64,000 bases of DNA from Methanobacterium sp. BRmetb2. Lineage in GTDB: Archaea > Methanobacteriota > Methanobacteria > Methanobacteriales > Methanobacteriaceae. Below are positions 1-9,183 of this stretch, piece after piece. Every line of letters starts with the position of its first letter. Positions within the stretch are counted from its first letter, which is position 1. The notes below the pieces were generated by a model. That model did no database searches. It saw only the letters and a program-made list of their open reading frames with translations, and was not told the origin of the DNA. The stretch lies in NCBI GenBank assembly GCA_003491285.1, contig CP022705.1, forward strand, positions 1,237,501 to 1,301,500, given 5' to 3'. The translations under genes and the position numbers were made by a program.

Positions 1-332
1 ATTCTTTTAAATTAATAATGATTTTTCATTTAAGAGTAGATCCTGCGGTATAAGTGTATCTAAAACTTTAATCGTACAATTGGATTTTCTGATATGAGTT
101 GTGCTTGTCATTATTTGAATTAAAAGTTTATAGGGCTGTTTTATAATTTAATGAGGTTATAATTTTAGACATAAATATATTTACTATATATTAAATAACA
201 ATTTTAAGATTTTTTACTAGCTTTATAAACTTAATTAGACATAAATTTGTCTTAATAATTATATAAAGTGATTAAACAAGGAATTATAGAATTAACTAAT
301 ATTAAAGACAAAAAAAGGTCGTAGGAAATTTT

Positions 333-356
333 CGACATGTTAAAATTATCTTGTCG
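333..356. promoter_or_regulatory. Imperfect inverted repeat, distal copy upstream of surface-protein gene
   Basis: The sequence reads CGACATG, ten bases, CTTGTCG, so the arms match at six of seven positions as an inverted repeat. The same left arm and spacing recur at 420-443. The element is a candidate operator; the binding protein is unknown. Confidence 0.4.
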
Positions 357-419
357 TTTATTTCTATTATAACTATTTTTAATTAGATATCATTAGGTTT
401 ATAATATATCTTTTTTTAT

Positions 420-443
420 CGACATGTTTATATATACCTATCG
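420..443. promoter_or_regulatory. Imperfect inverted repeat enclosing the probable TATA box of the surface-protein gene
   Basis: The sequence reads CGACATG, then TTTATATATA, then CCTATCG. A TATA-like spacer sits between half-sites spaced as in the dyads found upstream of modA and fmdE-like genes in this window. A protein bound here would compete with TBP, so repression is the simplest inference. The match to those dyads is not exact, and common regulation is unproven. Confidence 0.4.
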
Positions 444-520
444 TTGTTATTATTGTTATTAGAGAGGGGATCTTTTTTTATTCATTTTGGATCCTATAAA
501 CGAGTTAAAAGGAGGTTAAC

Positions 521-3500
521 ATGAAATATAGTAAATTATCGGTTTTGTTTATTTTTTTTGCCGTATTTTTTTGTTTTTCGATGATGGGGTGTGTATGTGC
601 GGCGGATTCGACTTCTGCGAATTTTACAAGTAACACTACTCAGGGTGATATGCCTTTGAGTGTGCAGTTTAATGACACATCCACGGGTGATGCTACCAGT
701 TGGTTATGGGATTTTGGTGATAGTGAAACATCAACTGAGCAGAATCCTGTTCATAATTATGTTAATGAAGGTCAATACACCGTCAGCCTCACAGCTATAA
801 ACGATGCAGGCTATGATACTATAACTAAAAATGACTACATTACTGTGACTAAACCAGTTACTGTGACTTCTAGTCTTGCAAGCGGAACATATGCAACCAC
901 ACAGACAGTTACATTATCTTGTGACGATCCAGCAGCAACCATATACTATGCTCATGATACTACAGACCCTAGAGATAGCAGTACAAAGATAGAATATACT
1001 GGACCCATCATTATTAGCAATACCACCACACTAAGATATGCTGCAATAGATATCAACGGTAACTGGAGCCAATTGTATCTGCAAAACTATGTCATTGGAA
1101 CCGGAGGAGTTACAGATCCTGCATGGTCAGAATTTGGAGAAAACAATAACAACACAGGTCAATCAACATATAATGGGCCAATAAATGGTTTTACCATATG
1201 GACGTTTACTACGGAAGGTAGAATACAATATGCTGGTCCTGCAATAGGTGCGGATGGTATTATTTATATCGGAAGTTATGATGGTAATTTGTATGCTTTG
1301 AATCCAGATGGAACACTCAAGTGGAAATTTGCTACTGGAAGATTGTATAGCACACCAACAATAGGTGCTGATGGTACTATTTATGTGGGAAGTTATGATG
1401 GTAATTTGTATGCTTTGAATCCAGATGGAACACTTAAATGGAGTTATACTGCCGGTACTCGAATATATGGTTCACCCGCAATCGCTGAAGATGGTACTAT
1501 TTATGTGGGAAGTTATGACAAAAAGATTTACGCATTAAATCCTGATGGATCACTTAAATGGACTTATACTGCTGGAAGTTATGTGTATTATGCACAACCC
1601 GCAATCGCTGAAGATGGTACTATTTATGTGGGAACTTATGATGGTAATGTGTATGCTCTGAATCCTGATGGAACGGTTAAATGGAGTTATACTGCTGGTA
1701 CTCGAATATATGGTTCAGTATCAATAGGTGCTGATGGTACTATTTATGTGGGAAGTTATGATGGTAATTTATATGCTTTGAATCCAGATGGGACGCTTAA
1801 ATGGAATTACACAACTGAATTTTATATTTGTAGTTCACCTGCGATAGGTGCAGATGGAACCATATATATAGGAAGTCGTGATTCTAAGTTGTATGCTTTG
1901 AATCCAGATGGAACACTTAAATGGAGTTATACGGCGGGGGGACAGTTTTATGGTGCGCCTGTAATTGGTGCAGATGGCATAATCTATATTGGATGTCGGG
2001 ATAATAATGTGTATGCTTTGAATCCGGATGGAACATTAAATTGGACATATACCACTGGAGACACTATATACAATTCAGGTGCAATAGGTGCAGATGGAAC
2101 ATTTTATATTGGGAGTTATGATGGTAAATTGTACGCTTTCAAGGATCTTCCGCCTGTTTCTAACTTCACAGCTGATGTGAATAGTGGTGGAGTGCCTATT
2201 ACAATAAATTTCACAGATCAGTCTTTATATGCTACAGGATGGGCATGGGATTTTGATAATAACGGGACTATAGACAGTACTGAACAAAATCCAACATATA
2301 CCTACACTACAGAAGGTAATTACACTGTTTCTTTAACCGTGTTCAATTATTTGGGAAATAGCACAACAACATCATCTATAGCGCTTTCTACTCTTCCGCC
2401 TGTTGTTGATTTTATGTCAGATGTTACATCTGGAACATCGCCATTTACTGTGCATTTTACAGATCAGTCTTTGTATGTTACAGGATGGGCATGGGATTTT
2501 GATAATGACGGGATTATAGACAGTACAGAGCAAAATCCAACCTACACTTATAATAAGGCGCCTGGTTATTATACTGTGAGTTTAACTGCAACTGGACCTG
2601 GAGGCAGCAATAATACAACAAAAACAGATCACATTACGATCTTTCCTGCTGTGAATGCTAGCGTAAATGGTGGAAATTATAATACACCACCGACTGTTAC
2701 TTTAACCAGTGATGATCCTACAGCAATCATTTACTACACTAATGATACTACAGATCCTAGAACAAGCAGTACAAGGATACAATACAGCGAACCAATCAGC
2801 ATCAACAATACCACAACACTCAGATATGCAGCAGTTAACAGTAGTGGAATGTGGAGTCCACTGTACATACAAAATTATGTCATTGGAACAGGAGGTTTAA
2901 TTGATTCACCAAGTGCAACTTATCAGGGTGATAATAATCACAGCGGTCAATCAGAATACGTTGGCCCCCAGACAAACACTATCAAGTGGATTATCGTCGA
3001 CATGACATTTGCCCAAGATACTGGTGTGTCCATAGGATCAGATGGAACAATTTATTCCGGAAGTTATGATAGTATACTTTATGCAATTTACCCTAATGGA
3101 ATCGTGAAATGGATTTATTGGGGAGGAGTTGATACTCCATCTATAAGTAATGACGGGACTATCTATATTGCATCTGATTTGCGTGCACTGAGGACTGACG
3201 GAACATTGATCTGGGAATATACTATCAATGGAATTCACTTTGCTTCACCAGTTATTGGGGCAGATGGAACAATCTACATCGGAAATGATGAGGGTATACT
3301 CTATGCAATTAATCCAGATGGAACACTCAAATGGAATACACTCCTTGATGATGGTGGTTGGATAGGTGGTTCTGCAGCCATATCATCAGATGGAACAATC
3401 TACGTTGCAACCCATAGTGCATTGTATGCACTAAATCAGGATGGAACCACAAAATGGTCATATGATATTGGAAATCATCAAATCTCATCTCCATCTATTG

Positions 3501-6178
3501 GAGCTGATGGAACAATCTACATAGGGACTCATGATAATATACTTTATGCTATTAATCCTGATGGAACGCTTAAATGGACCTACACTACAATTGGAAGGGT
3601 ATATGGTGCGGTTGCAATAGCATCAGATGGCACTCTATATTTTGTAACTAATGATGGCGCATTACATGCCCTAAATCCAGATGGAACAAAAAAATGGAGT
3701 TACTTAACTGGAAAAAGTTCTTATTCTTCTCCAATAATTGATGCAGATGGAACTGTATATTTCTCAACCAAGGGTGGTCTTTTTGCAATAAATCCGGATG
3801 GGATGCTTAAATGGAGTTGCACCACTATTTCATCAACCAGTAATCCTGTTATTGATTCTGATGGTACTTTGTATATTGGAACCAGCACGGGATTGTATGC
3901 TTTTCAGGATGTTGTGGCTAATTTCAACTTTTCGGTCGGTTCTAATCCGTTGGATGTGCAGTTTAGTGATGTTTCAACTGGTCCTACTAGTTGGAGTTGG
4001 AATTTTGGTGATGGAGTTACTTCTTCTGAGCAGAATCCTAGACATGTTTACAATAAATCTGGTAGTTATGTGGTTAATTTGACTGTGACCTTAACTAATG
4101 GTGAAACTCTTACTGCTACTAAAATTATTACTGTTAGTGATATTACACCCCCTACAGTTATTGTTAGTCCGGTGGGAGGAGTTTTCAATGTAATACAGGT
4201 TGTGACATTGACGGTTTCAGATGATAGTGGTGATGCGGTTGTTTATTTCACTACGGATGGTAGTGATCCACGAAGTAGTAGTACGAGGAGTGTGTATACT
4301 GGATCTATTGTTTTGAACGGTACAACAACGCTTAATTATGCTGCAGTTGATTCTTCAGGTAACTGGAGTCCAGTTTATGAAGAGACCTATACTAAGTCTG
4401 AACCTGTATCTGGTATTACAGTGTATGTGCAGAATGCTTCTTACTACACCACAGGGTCTTTGAGTGATCAGATTCAGGCTATTTTGGATGGTGCTGCTCC
4501 AGGAAGTACTATTGAATTTTTGGGGCCGGTCTATGAGAATTTACAGTTGACTATCAGTAAGCAGTTGAATATTATAAGTAATGTGGGAACGGTTGTGTCT
4601 AATGCCTCAGGATCTGCAGTTTTCCTAGTCACTGGACTTCAGGCTTCAGGTACCAAAATAAGTGGATTTACCATTACAAACACCGGCACAGGCCAGGGAA
4701 TAGTTGTAGATAACACTGGTAATGTGACGGTTTCCAATGTTCAGGTGAGTTCAAGTAATGGAATCGGGATCATGGTAAATGAAAGCATTAATACGACCAT
4801 TAAAAATAGCTCTATAAATGGTTCCTCTATTGGAATTCATGTTTCCCATAGTCAAGACACCCAAATAAACAAAAATAACATCAATGGCAATATAAAAGGA
4901 GTAGTTGTGGAAAATTGTGAAAATACTAGTGTAAATCAGAATCAGATTATTGGCAATGAGGAAAGAGGAGTATCAGTTACTAACTCAGATAACACCACCA
5001 TCAATGGTAACACCATTAAAGAAAATGGAAGTGTATCTAATGGTGCTGGGGTGTATCTGGAAGATTTAGCGAATGTTACTATCAAAAACAATCAAATCAA
5101 TGAGAACTGCTATGGAATAGTGGCCAACAATATAAGTAATGTTATTATCTCCAACAATTTCATACTTGATAATGATTGGGATGGGATACTGCTGAATGGT
5201 ATCGTTACAGAAATTACCATATTGGGCAATACACTACAAAAAAATGATAATGGAATTCAAATCAACTGTGAAAGTGAAAATCTAATTATAAAGGCAAATT
5301 TAATCACAGGAAGCATAAGTAAATCAACATCTCAAAAGGCATATCATGGAAACGGAGTTTTATATGGAAATAATTATATTCATTCTCCAACAATTTTTTT
5401 AGAACATAATGTACTCCACGATAATGCAAATATGGACTTTAGATCATGTGCAGCTGCAGGAAACTATATACCTGGTTCGAATTGGTATGGAAGTTCCTGT
5501 AAGCAGGTGACTTATGATCCTCAGATGAGGATGGTACTAACAAGAACTGGAAACAAATCATTTACACTACAGTTTTTTGATGGTGTGACTGGTGAATTGG
5601 TAACGGATTTACCGTCTATTCCTATAACTTTTGTCACTGGGCCTTATTCACAGATGGTTATGACAAATGGTGGAATGGCTACTGCAGTTTTTGATAATCT
5701 AAGCTTGATGGGCCATATAATTGCATCCAGTTACGGATATCAGCTAGCTATCGAATATAACTCTGCAATAATTCCTTTAGATGATGGATCAAATACAGGT
5801 GGTCCTGACTCTGGAGGAGATGATAATGGATCAGGCAGTGGTTCTGGTAGTGGTGATGGTTCTGGATCAGGCAGTGGTTCTGGCTGTGATTGTGGCAGTG
5901 GTTCGGGAAGTTTAAGTGGTAGTGGTTCTTCTGCACCAGTGGGAACTGTTGCGGCCGCAACAACTGCTGGAAGTTCTGAATCATCTGGCCAGTCCGGATC
6001 TGATAGTGCTGGAGCTTCACAGTCTGAAGATTCTAAAACTGCTCAAGAAGTGTTTGTTGATGATGCAATTAAAAATCCACAACTCCTGAGTATAATAGGA
6101 ATCATCCTACTCGTAATACTAGTATTCGCCCTATACTACAGAAGAGATTTAGTGAACATGATCAAAAAACCAAAATAA
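521..6178 (+). CDS. Giant modular surface protein (PKD, PQQ-like propeller and NosD beta-helix)
   Basis: This 1885-residue protein is probably exported and membrane anchored. A signal peptide covers about residues 1-28. A PKD domain follows (about 34-110, with WDFGD), then a chitobiase/hexosaminidase C-terminal-like domain (about 113-195). Next is a first PQQ-like beta-propeller of near-identical 40-residue repeats (about 225-545, each with a DG(T)IYVGSYDG-like motif), two more PKD domains, a second chitobiase-like domain and a second propeller. Another PKD and chitobiase-like unit leads to a right-handed parallel beta-helix of NosD/CASH type (about 1310-1650). A Gly-Ser-rich stalk containing a CDC motif precedes a final membrane helix with a basic tail (about 1850-1885). 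The start is set by a strong Shine-Dalgarno. Such mosaics are common adhesin- or envelope-like proteins in Methanobacteriales. The ligand is unknown. Confidence 0.85.
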   Translation: MKYSKLSVLFIFFAVFFCFSMMGCVCAADSTSANFTSNTTQGDMPLSVQFNDTSTGDATSWLWDFGDSETSTEQNPVHNYVNEGQYTVSLTAINDAGYDTITKNDYITVTKPVTVTSSLASGTYATTQTVTLSCDDPAATIYYAHDTTDPRDSSTKIEYTGPIIISNTTTLRYAAIDINGNWSQLYLQNYVIGTGGVTDPAWSEFGENNNNTGQSTYNGPINGFTIWTFTTEGRIQYAGPAIGADGIIYIGSYDGNLYALNPDGTLKWKFATGRLYSTPTIGADGTIYVGSYDGNLYALNPDGTLKWSYTAGTRIYGSPAIAEDGTIYVGSYDKKIYALNPDGSLKWTYTAGSYVYYAQPAIAEDGTIYVGTYDGNVYALNPDGTVKWSYTAGTRIYGSVSIGADGTIYVGSYDGNLYALNPDGTLKWNYTTEFYICSSPAIGADGTIYIGSRDSKLYALNPDGTLKWSYTAGGQFYGAPVIGADGIIYIGCRDNNVYALNPDGTLNWTYTTGDTIYNSGAIGADGTFYIGSYDGKLYAFKDLPPVSNFTADVNSGGVPITINFTDQSLYATGWAWDFDNNGTIDSTEQNPTYTYTTEGNYTVSLTVFNYLGNSTTTSSIALSTLPPVVDFMSDVTSGTSPFTVHFTDQSLYVTGWAWDFDNDGIIDSTEQNPTYTYNKAPGYYTVSLTATGPGGSNNTTKTDHITIFPAVNASVNGGNYNTPPTVTLTSDDPTAIIYYTNDTTDPRTSSTRIQYSEPISINNTTTLRYAAVNSSGMWSPLYIQNYVIGTGGLIDSPSATYQGDNNHSGQSEYVGPQTNTIKWIIVDMTFAQDTGVSIGSDGTIYSGSYDSILYAIYPNGIVKWIYWGGVDTPSISNDGTIYIASDLRALRTDGTLIWEYTINGIHFASPVIGADGTIYIGNDEGILYAINPDGTLKWNTLLDDGGWIGGSAAISSDGTIYVATHSALYALNQDGTTKWSYDIGNHQISSPSIGADGTIYIGTHDNILYAINPDGTLKWTYTTIGRVYGAVAIASDGTLYFVTNDGALHALNPDGTKKWSYLTGKSSYSSPIIDADGTVYFSTKGGLFAINPDGMLKWSCTTISSTSNPVIDSDGTLYIGTSTGLYAFQDVVANFNFSVGSNPLDVQFSDVSTGPTSWSWNFGDGVTSSEQNPRHVYNKSGSYVVNLTVTLTNGETLTATKIITVSDITPPTVIVSPVGGVFNVIQVVTLTVSDDSGDAVVYFTTDGSDPRSSSTRSVYTGSIVLNGTTTLNYAAVDSSGNWSPVYEETYTKSEPVSGITVYVQNASYYTTGSLSDQIQAILDGAAPGSTIEFLGPVYENLQLTISKQLNIISNVGTVVSNASGSAVFLVTGLQASGTKISGFTITNTGTGQGIVVDNTGNVTVSNVQVSSSNGIGIMVNESINTTIKNSSINGSSIGIHVSHSQDTQINKNNINGNIKGVVVENCENTSVNQNQIIGNEERGVSVTNSDNTTINGNTIKENGSVSNGAGVYLEDLANVTIKNNQINENCYGIVANNISNVIISNNFILDNDWDGILLNGIVTEITILGNTLQKNDNGIQINCESENLIIKANLITGSISKSTSQKAYHGNGVLYGNNYIHSPTIFLEHNVLHDNANMDFRSCAAAGNYIPGSNWYGSSCKQVTYDPQMRMVLTRTGNKSFTLQFFDGVTGELVTDLPSIPITFVTGPYSQMVMTNGGMATAVFDNLSLMGHIIASSYGYQLAIEYNSAIIPLDDGSNTGGPDSGGDDNGSGSGSGSGDGSGSGSGSGCDCGSGSGSLSGSGSSAPVGTVAAATTAGSSESSGQSGSDSAGASQSEDSKTAQEVFVDDAIKNPQLLSIIGIILLVILVFALYYRRDLVNMIKKPK
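1222..2145 (+). repeat. In-frame tandem repeats of the first beta-propeller
   Basis: Seven successive copies of an AATCC(A/T/G)GATGG-containing unit start near 1301, 1418, 1538, 1661, 1781, 1901 and 2021, so the period is 117-123 bases (39-41 codons). Nucleotide identity between neighbours is high, particularly from 1370 to 1800, which points to recent duplication or gene conversion. Each unit encodes one propeller blade. The second propeller (about 3020-3900) shows the same blade pattern with lower DNA identity. Confidence 0.85.
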
Positions 6179-6221
6179 CCAAAAAAATTCATTTTTTATT
6201 TTTTTTATTTTTTTAAATTGT
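6179..6221 (+). terminator. T-rich terminator after the surface-protein gene
   Basis: Successive T runs of six to eight begin directly after the stop codon (around 6193-6215). Poly-T tracts on the coding strand are the usual archaeal termination signal. Confidence 0.55.
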
Positions 6222-6456
6222 TCATGTTAATAAATTAGCATAATTCTTATGTTTCTTTTTTCACGAATTTTTCTATTCTTACAGCCAATAAAACTAGAAT
6301 ACAAAAACCAGCAGATGAATATTCATTCATTTAAGCCTAAATGGCCTAAAATAAAGATAAAAAAACTACCAACACCAAACACCTAACCAATTTAAATGGA
6401 AAATATTATAAGTAAAAATTCTACAATATCAATTTGATATTATGCTGGTGTAAATA

Positions 6457-7041
6457 ATGATTGTAAACGATGCTATAGACGAAATTTTAGACAATGTACA
6501 AATGGTCTCCTCAGAACTGGACGAAGCTAATATAAATGAAATGCTTGATATGCTCACATCAGCTGAAAACGTATTTATACTGGGACTGGGACGGTCTGGA
6601 CTAGTGGCCAAGGCCTTTGCAATGAGATTAATGCACCTGGGAATAAGTGTTTATGTGGTTGGAGAAACCATAACTCCAGCAATATATGAAGACGATTGTT
6701 TACTGGCTATTTCTGGATCAGGAGAAACACGTTTTGTATTGAGTACAGCAGAAATAACTAAAAAAAGAGGGGCAAAGATAATTGCAGTGACCTCTTATGC
6801 AAATTCAACCCTGGGAAAAATGGCCGATCTAGTTGTTCGAGTTAAGGGACGTACCAAAGATGAAATTGAAAGAGATTACATTAAAAGGCAGATGAATGGT
6901 AAACATCAGTCTCTAGCACCTTTAGGAACTGTATTTGAAGTTACCTCTCTGATATTCCTTGATGGAGTTATAGCTCAGCTTATGCATAAAATGGAAAAAA
7001 CAGAAGCAGATTTAAAGGAAAAACATAATGTATTAGAATAA
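6457..7041 (+). CDS. hxlB: 6-phospho-3-hexuloisomerase
   Basis: The 194-residue SIS-domain protein matches the hexuloisomerase family in length and layout. It interconverts D-arabino-hex-3-ulose 6-phosphate and fructose 6-phosphate. In archaea lacking the oxidative pentose phosphate route, the reverse ribulose-monophosphate pathway uses this step to make ribulose 5-phosphate. Visible features are the LGLGRSGLVAKAFAMRL segment near residues 42-58, the SGSGET sugar-phosphate loop near 86-91, and a C-terminal PLGTVFE segment. The start is the ATG behind GGTG. The synthase partner (hps) is not adjacent, so function rests on the family. Other SIS-domain isomerases are the alternative. Confidence 0.85.
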   Translation: MIVNDAIDEILDNVQMVSSELDEANINEMLDMLTSAENVFILGLGRSGLVAKAFAMRLMHLGISVYVVGETITPAIYEDDCLLAISGSGETRFVLSTAEITKKRGAKIIAVTSYANSTLGKMADLVVRVKGRTKDEIERDYIKRQMNGKHQSLAPLGTVFEVTSLIFLDGVIAQLMHKMEKTEADLKEKHNVLE

Positions 7042-7116
7042 TCCTATTACTCATTTTTTATCTTATATTCAGTTTCTAATATTCTTTTTATACATACTTT
7101 TTTTAAATTTTCGGTA

Positions 7117-7869
7117 TTAAAGCCGTATTCTGTGGGAATGGGTGTAGATATTAAATCTTTTATCTCTTACAAAGCCCACCAGAGTAATTCCTGCTTCTTC
7201 AGCCACAGAAAAACCAGAAGAAGTGGGCGCAGCATTGGAAGTTATAATGGGAATTCCCATTCTGGCCACTTTTATTAACATGTCTGCAGGCATTCTTCCA
7301 CTATAAACAATAAAACTTTCTGAAAAATTAGTTTTTTCCAGAGCACCTGCACCTATAACCTTATCCACAGCTACATGACGACTAATGTCTTCTTTAGAAA
7401 TAAAGTTGTTATTATACACCAGACCAGCTATATGGGTGCCTCCCGTTTGTTTCCATACAGTTGCATTATCTTTTAATTTCTTAAACGATTCAAATATATC
7501 TTCTTTATCAATGATATAGGTAGAATTTACTTTATCTATTAATTCTATTTTATGACGCCACCCTCCAAAGCAGTCTGAACCTACAATCATCTCTTTTCTT
7601 ATGTCAAAATCCACCAGATCAATTTCCACATTAATGGTATTTTCTTCAATGTTTATTTTAGATATATGTTCTAAAGAGCCGATTAAACCTTCTCCAAGTA
7701 GATATCCTATGGCAAACTCCTTTAAATCATTAGGGCTTATGGAAAAGCTTCTTGAGAAGTTTTCATTTATTATAATCTCAATTTCTGCGTCGTTTACAAT
7801 TTTTTCATCAACGTGGGAGATTTTTTCATTTACACGGGTGGCAGGTACAAGTTTGAACATTTCACTCAT
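7117..7869 (-). CDS. fdhD: FdhD-type formate dehydrogenase sulfurtransferase accessory protein
   Basis: This 250-residue FdhD-family protein has the family segments ARHVA-like SRHVAVDKVIGA (near residue 165), YSGRMPADMLIKVARMGIPIITSNAAPTS and a C-terminal GFVRDKRFNIYT. In E. coli, FdhD passes sulfur from IscS to the Mo-bisPGD cofactor, which activates formate dehydrogenase. The position of the family CGxCG pair shows only one cysteine (SDCFGGW, near residue 99), which is unusual relative to the E. coli enzyme. The start codon follows GAGGCG. It lies close to the NuoE/NuoF-like genes and about 10 kb from the fdhA gene, which fits a role in maturing that enzyme. Confidence 0.88.
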   Translation of the reverse strand: MSEMFKLVPATRVNEKISHVDEKIVNDAEIEIIINENFSRSFSISPNDLKEFAIGYLLGEGLIGSLEHISKINIEENTINVEIDLVDFDIRKEMIVGSDCFGGWRHKIELIDKVNSTYIIDKEDIFESFKKLKDNATVWKQTGGTHIAGLVYNNNFISKEDISRHVAVDKVIGAGALEKTNFSESFIVYSGRMPADMLIKVARMGIPIITSNAAPTSSGFSVAEEAGITLVGFVRDKRFNIYTHSHRIRL

Positions 7870-7992
7870 TAGAACGCCTCAAATCATATTATGGATTTCA
7901 TTAACTAATGGATATAGCCTTCTCTCTTAAAATAAAGATTGTTAAAATTCTTTTTACGTCTCTAAATTAAATTGGTTGATAAATCTGATATT

Positions 7993-8307
7993 TTATTCTT
8001 CCACTACATCATCAACCCATGAAATTGCTGCCGCCACATTAGGAAAACCAATAGTGCTGGTTAATAGTATTAAGGTGTGGTAAAGCTCATCTGGCGTTGC
8101 TCCTGTTTTAAGTGCTCTTTTGGTATGACTGTGCACTGCACCTTCAGATCTTATGGCAGCAGAAGCAGCAAGCTGAATTAGTTGTGAATTTTTTTCATCT
8201 ATGGGACCAGCATCTTTTGCTGCTTTACCTAATTCAGTTAATACTGTACTATATTCTTCAAATCTTTCTCTAATACTTTTATAATGTTTTGGTAATTTTT
8301 CGGCCAA
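7993..8307 (-). CDS. Carboxymuconolactone decarboxylase / AhpD-like protein
   Basis: This short all-helical protein of the CMD/AhpD superfamily (about 104 residues) has the pattern AASAAIRSEGAVHSHTKRAL followed by a family-like second half ending ISWVDDVVEE. The redox-active CxxC typical of AhpD peroxidase reductases is missing: the HSHTKRA segment keeps the histidine but has no cysteine, so disulfide chemistry is unlikely. I chose the TTG at 8307 because AGGTG sits six bases upstream; a GTG nine bases further out (8316) is the alternative. It is oriented with fdhD. The function is unknown. Confidence 0.7.
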   Translation of the reverse strand: MAEKLPKHYKSIRERFEEYSTVLTELGKAAKDAGPIDEKNSQLIQLAASAAIRSEGAVHSHTKRALKTGATPDELYHTLILLTSTIGFPNVAAAISWVDDVVEE

Positions 8308-8668
8308 TTCAAACACCTGATAAATTTTTTATAAAAAAACCTCTTTATCTATATATTGTACTTAAATGCATATATTTTTTATTATTTAACCCATTGTTAC
8401 GGTAGAAATTTGAATAAGGATTTAATTAGATTTATGACTTAATTTAGACACATAAAAGGTTAATGTTCTTTTAAATTTTGAATAAAACGATATGTTGAAT
8501 TTAAAGAAGATATTCTTAAACATTTAAATCACTCTATTGAGAAATTGATGGTATCAAAATTACTTAAGGGATCTTCAATAATTCTAAATAAAACTATTTT
8601 AAATTAGAAAATTTTTATGGAATCAATATAAATTATAATATATATCGAATTTGCTCCGGAGGATTTTA
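8308..8668. other. Divergent intergenic region upstream of the nuoE-like gene
   Basis: No gene is visible. The region must carry promoters for the minus-strand CMD gene and the plus-strand nuoE-like gene. It contains a single CGATATG half-site at 8488-8494, the half-site word seen in the Mo/W-cluster dyads, without a second arm at the right spacing. A GGAGGA Shine-Dalgarno lies at 8657-8662. Confidence 0.5.
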
Positions 8669-9139
8669 ATGGAAAAGGATTTGCAAGAGATATTATCAAA
8701 TTACAAGGGTAAGAAATCCGAAATAATACCTATTTTACAGGATATTCAGTCTAATTTTGGTTATTTGTCCGAAACTACAATGAAAGAAGTGGCAAAGTTC
8801 ACAAACGTGTCTGAAAGTGAAATTTACGGAGTTGCAACATTTTACACCCAATTCAGGTTCACTCCCAAGGGGAAAAAACATGTGGCAGTATGTACAGGAA
8901 CTGCCTGTCATGTAACCGGTGCCCAGCAGATAATTGAAGGTATGGAAAGACATCTGAATATTAAAGAAGGTGAAACTACCGCAGATGGGGAATATTCCTT
9001 AGAATCAGTGGGATGTTTAGGCTGCTGTGCATTAGCCCCGGCAGCCAGGGTAAATAATGAAATAAAATCTAAATTGTCTCTAAGAAGTATAAAAAGGATT
9101 TTTAGAGGTTATAGACCTGGAGATTCCTCAGAACAATAA
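8669..9139 (+). CDS. NuoE/HydC-type [2Fe-2S] subunit
   Basis: This thioredoxin-like [2Fe-2S] protein is related to NuoE of complex I and the HydC/HndA subunits of NAD(P)-linked hydrogenases and formate dehydrogenases. The four cluster cysteines are visible as CTGTAC and GCLGCC in the second half. The length (156 residues) is normal. The ATG at 8669 is placed seven bases after GGAGGA; an upstream in-frame TTG (8651) lies before the Shine-Dalgarno and is rejected. It is followed after 44 bases by the NuoF-like gene. By family it passes electrons to or from the flavin subunit. Such subunits are unusual in methanogens, whose formate dehydrogenases normally use F420. Confidence 0.85.
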   Translation: MEKDLQEILSNYKGKKSEIIPILQDIQSNFGYLSETTMKEVAKFTNVSESEIYGVATFYTQFRFTPKGKKHVAVCTGTACHVTGAQQIIEGMERHLNIKEGETTADGEYSLESVGCLGCCALAPAARVNNEIKSKLSLRSIKRIFRGYRPGDSSEQ

Positions 9140-9183
9140 ATGAATTATATGGACAGCTTTTTAAGATGTACAGGGGAAACTTA

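Larger units (their letters stand above)
1..520. other. A/T-rich upstream region of the surface-protein gene
   Basis: I see no credible gene here. The region is strongly A/T rich. It holds two inverted-repeat-like elements (listed separately) at 333-356 and 420-443. The second encloses a TATA-like TTTATATATA, and a strong Shine-Dalgarno AAAAGGAGGT lies at 507-516. The long leader after the TATA element (roughly 60 bases) suggests an untranslated 5' region before the ATG at 521. Confidence 0.6.

Noticed and set aside
1222..2145. Regular 120-base repeats that might suggest a CRISPR-like array
   Set aside because: They are in frame, lack unique spacers of constant length and encode propeller blades of the surface protein.
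5748..6020. His/Asn/Gln-rich open frame on the minus strand
   Set aside because: It is the antisense of the Ser-Gly stalk coding sequence, has biased composition and no Shine-Dalgarno or family match.
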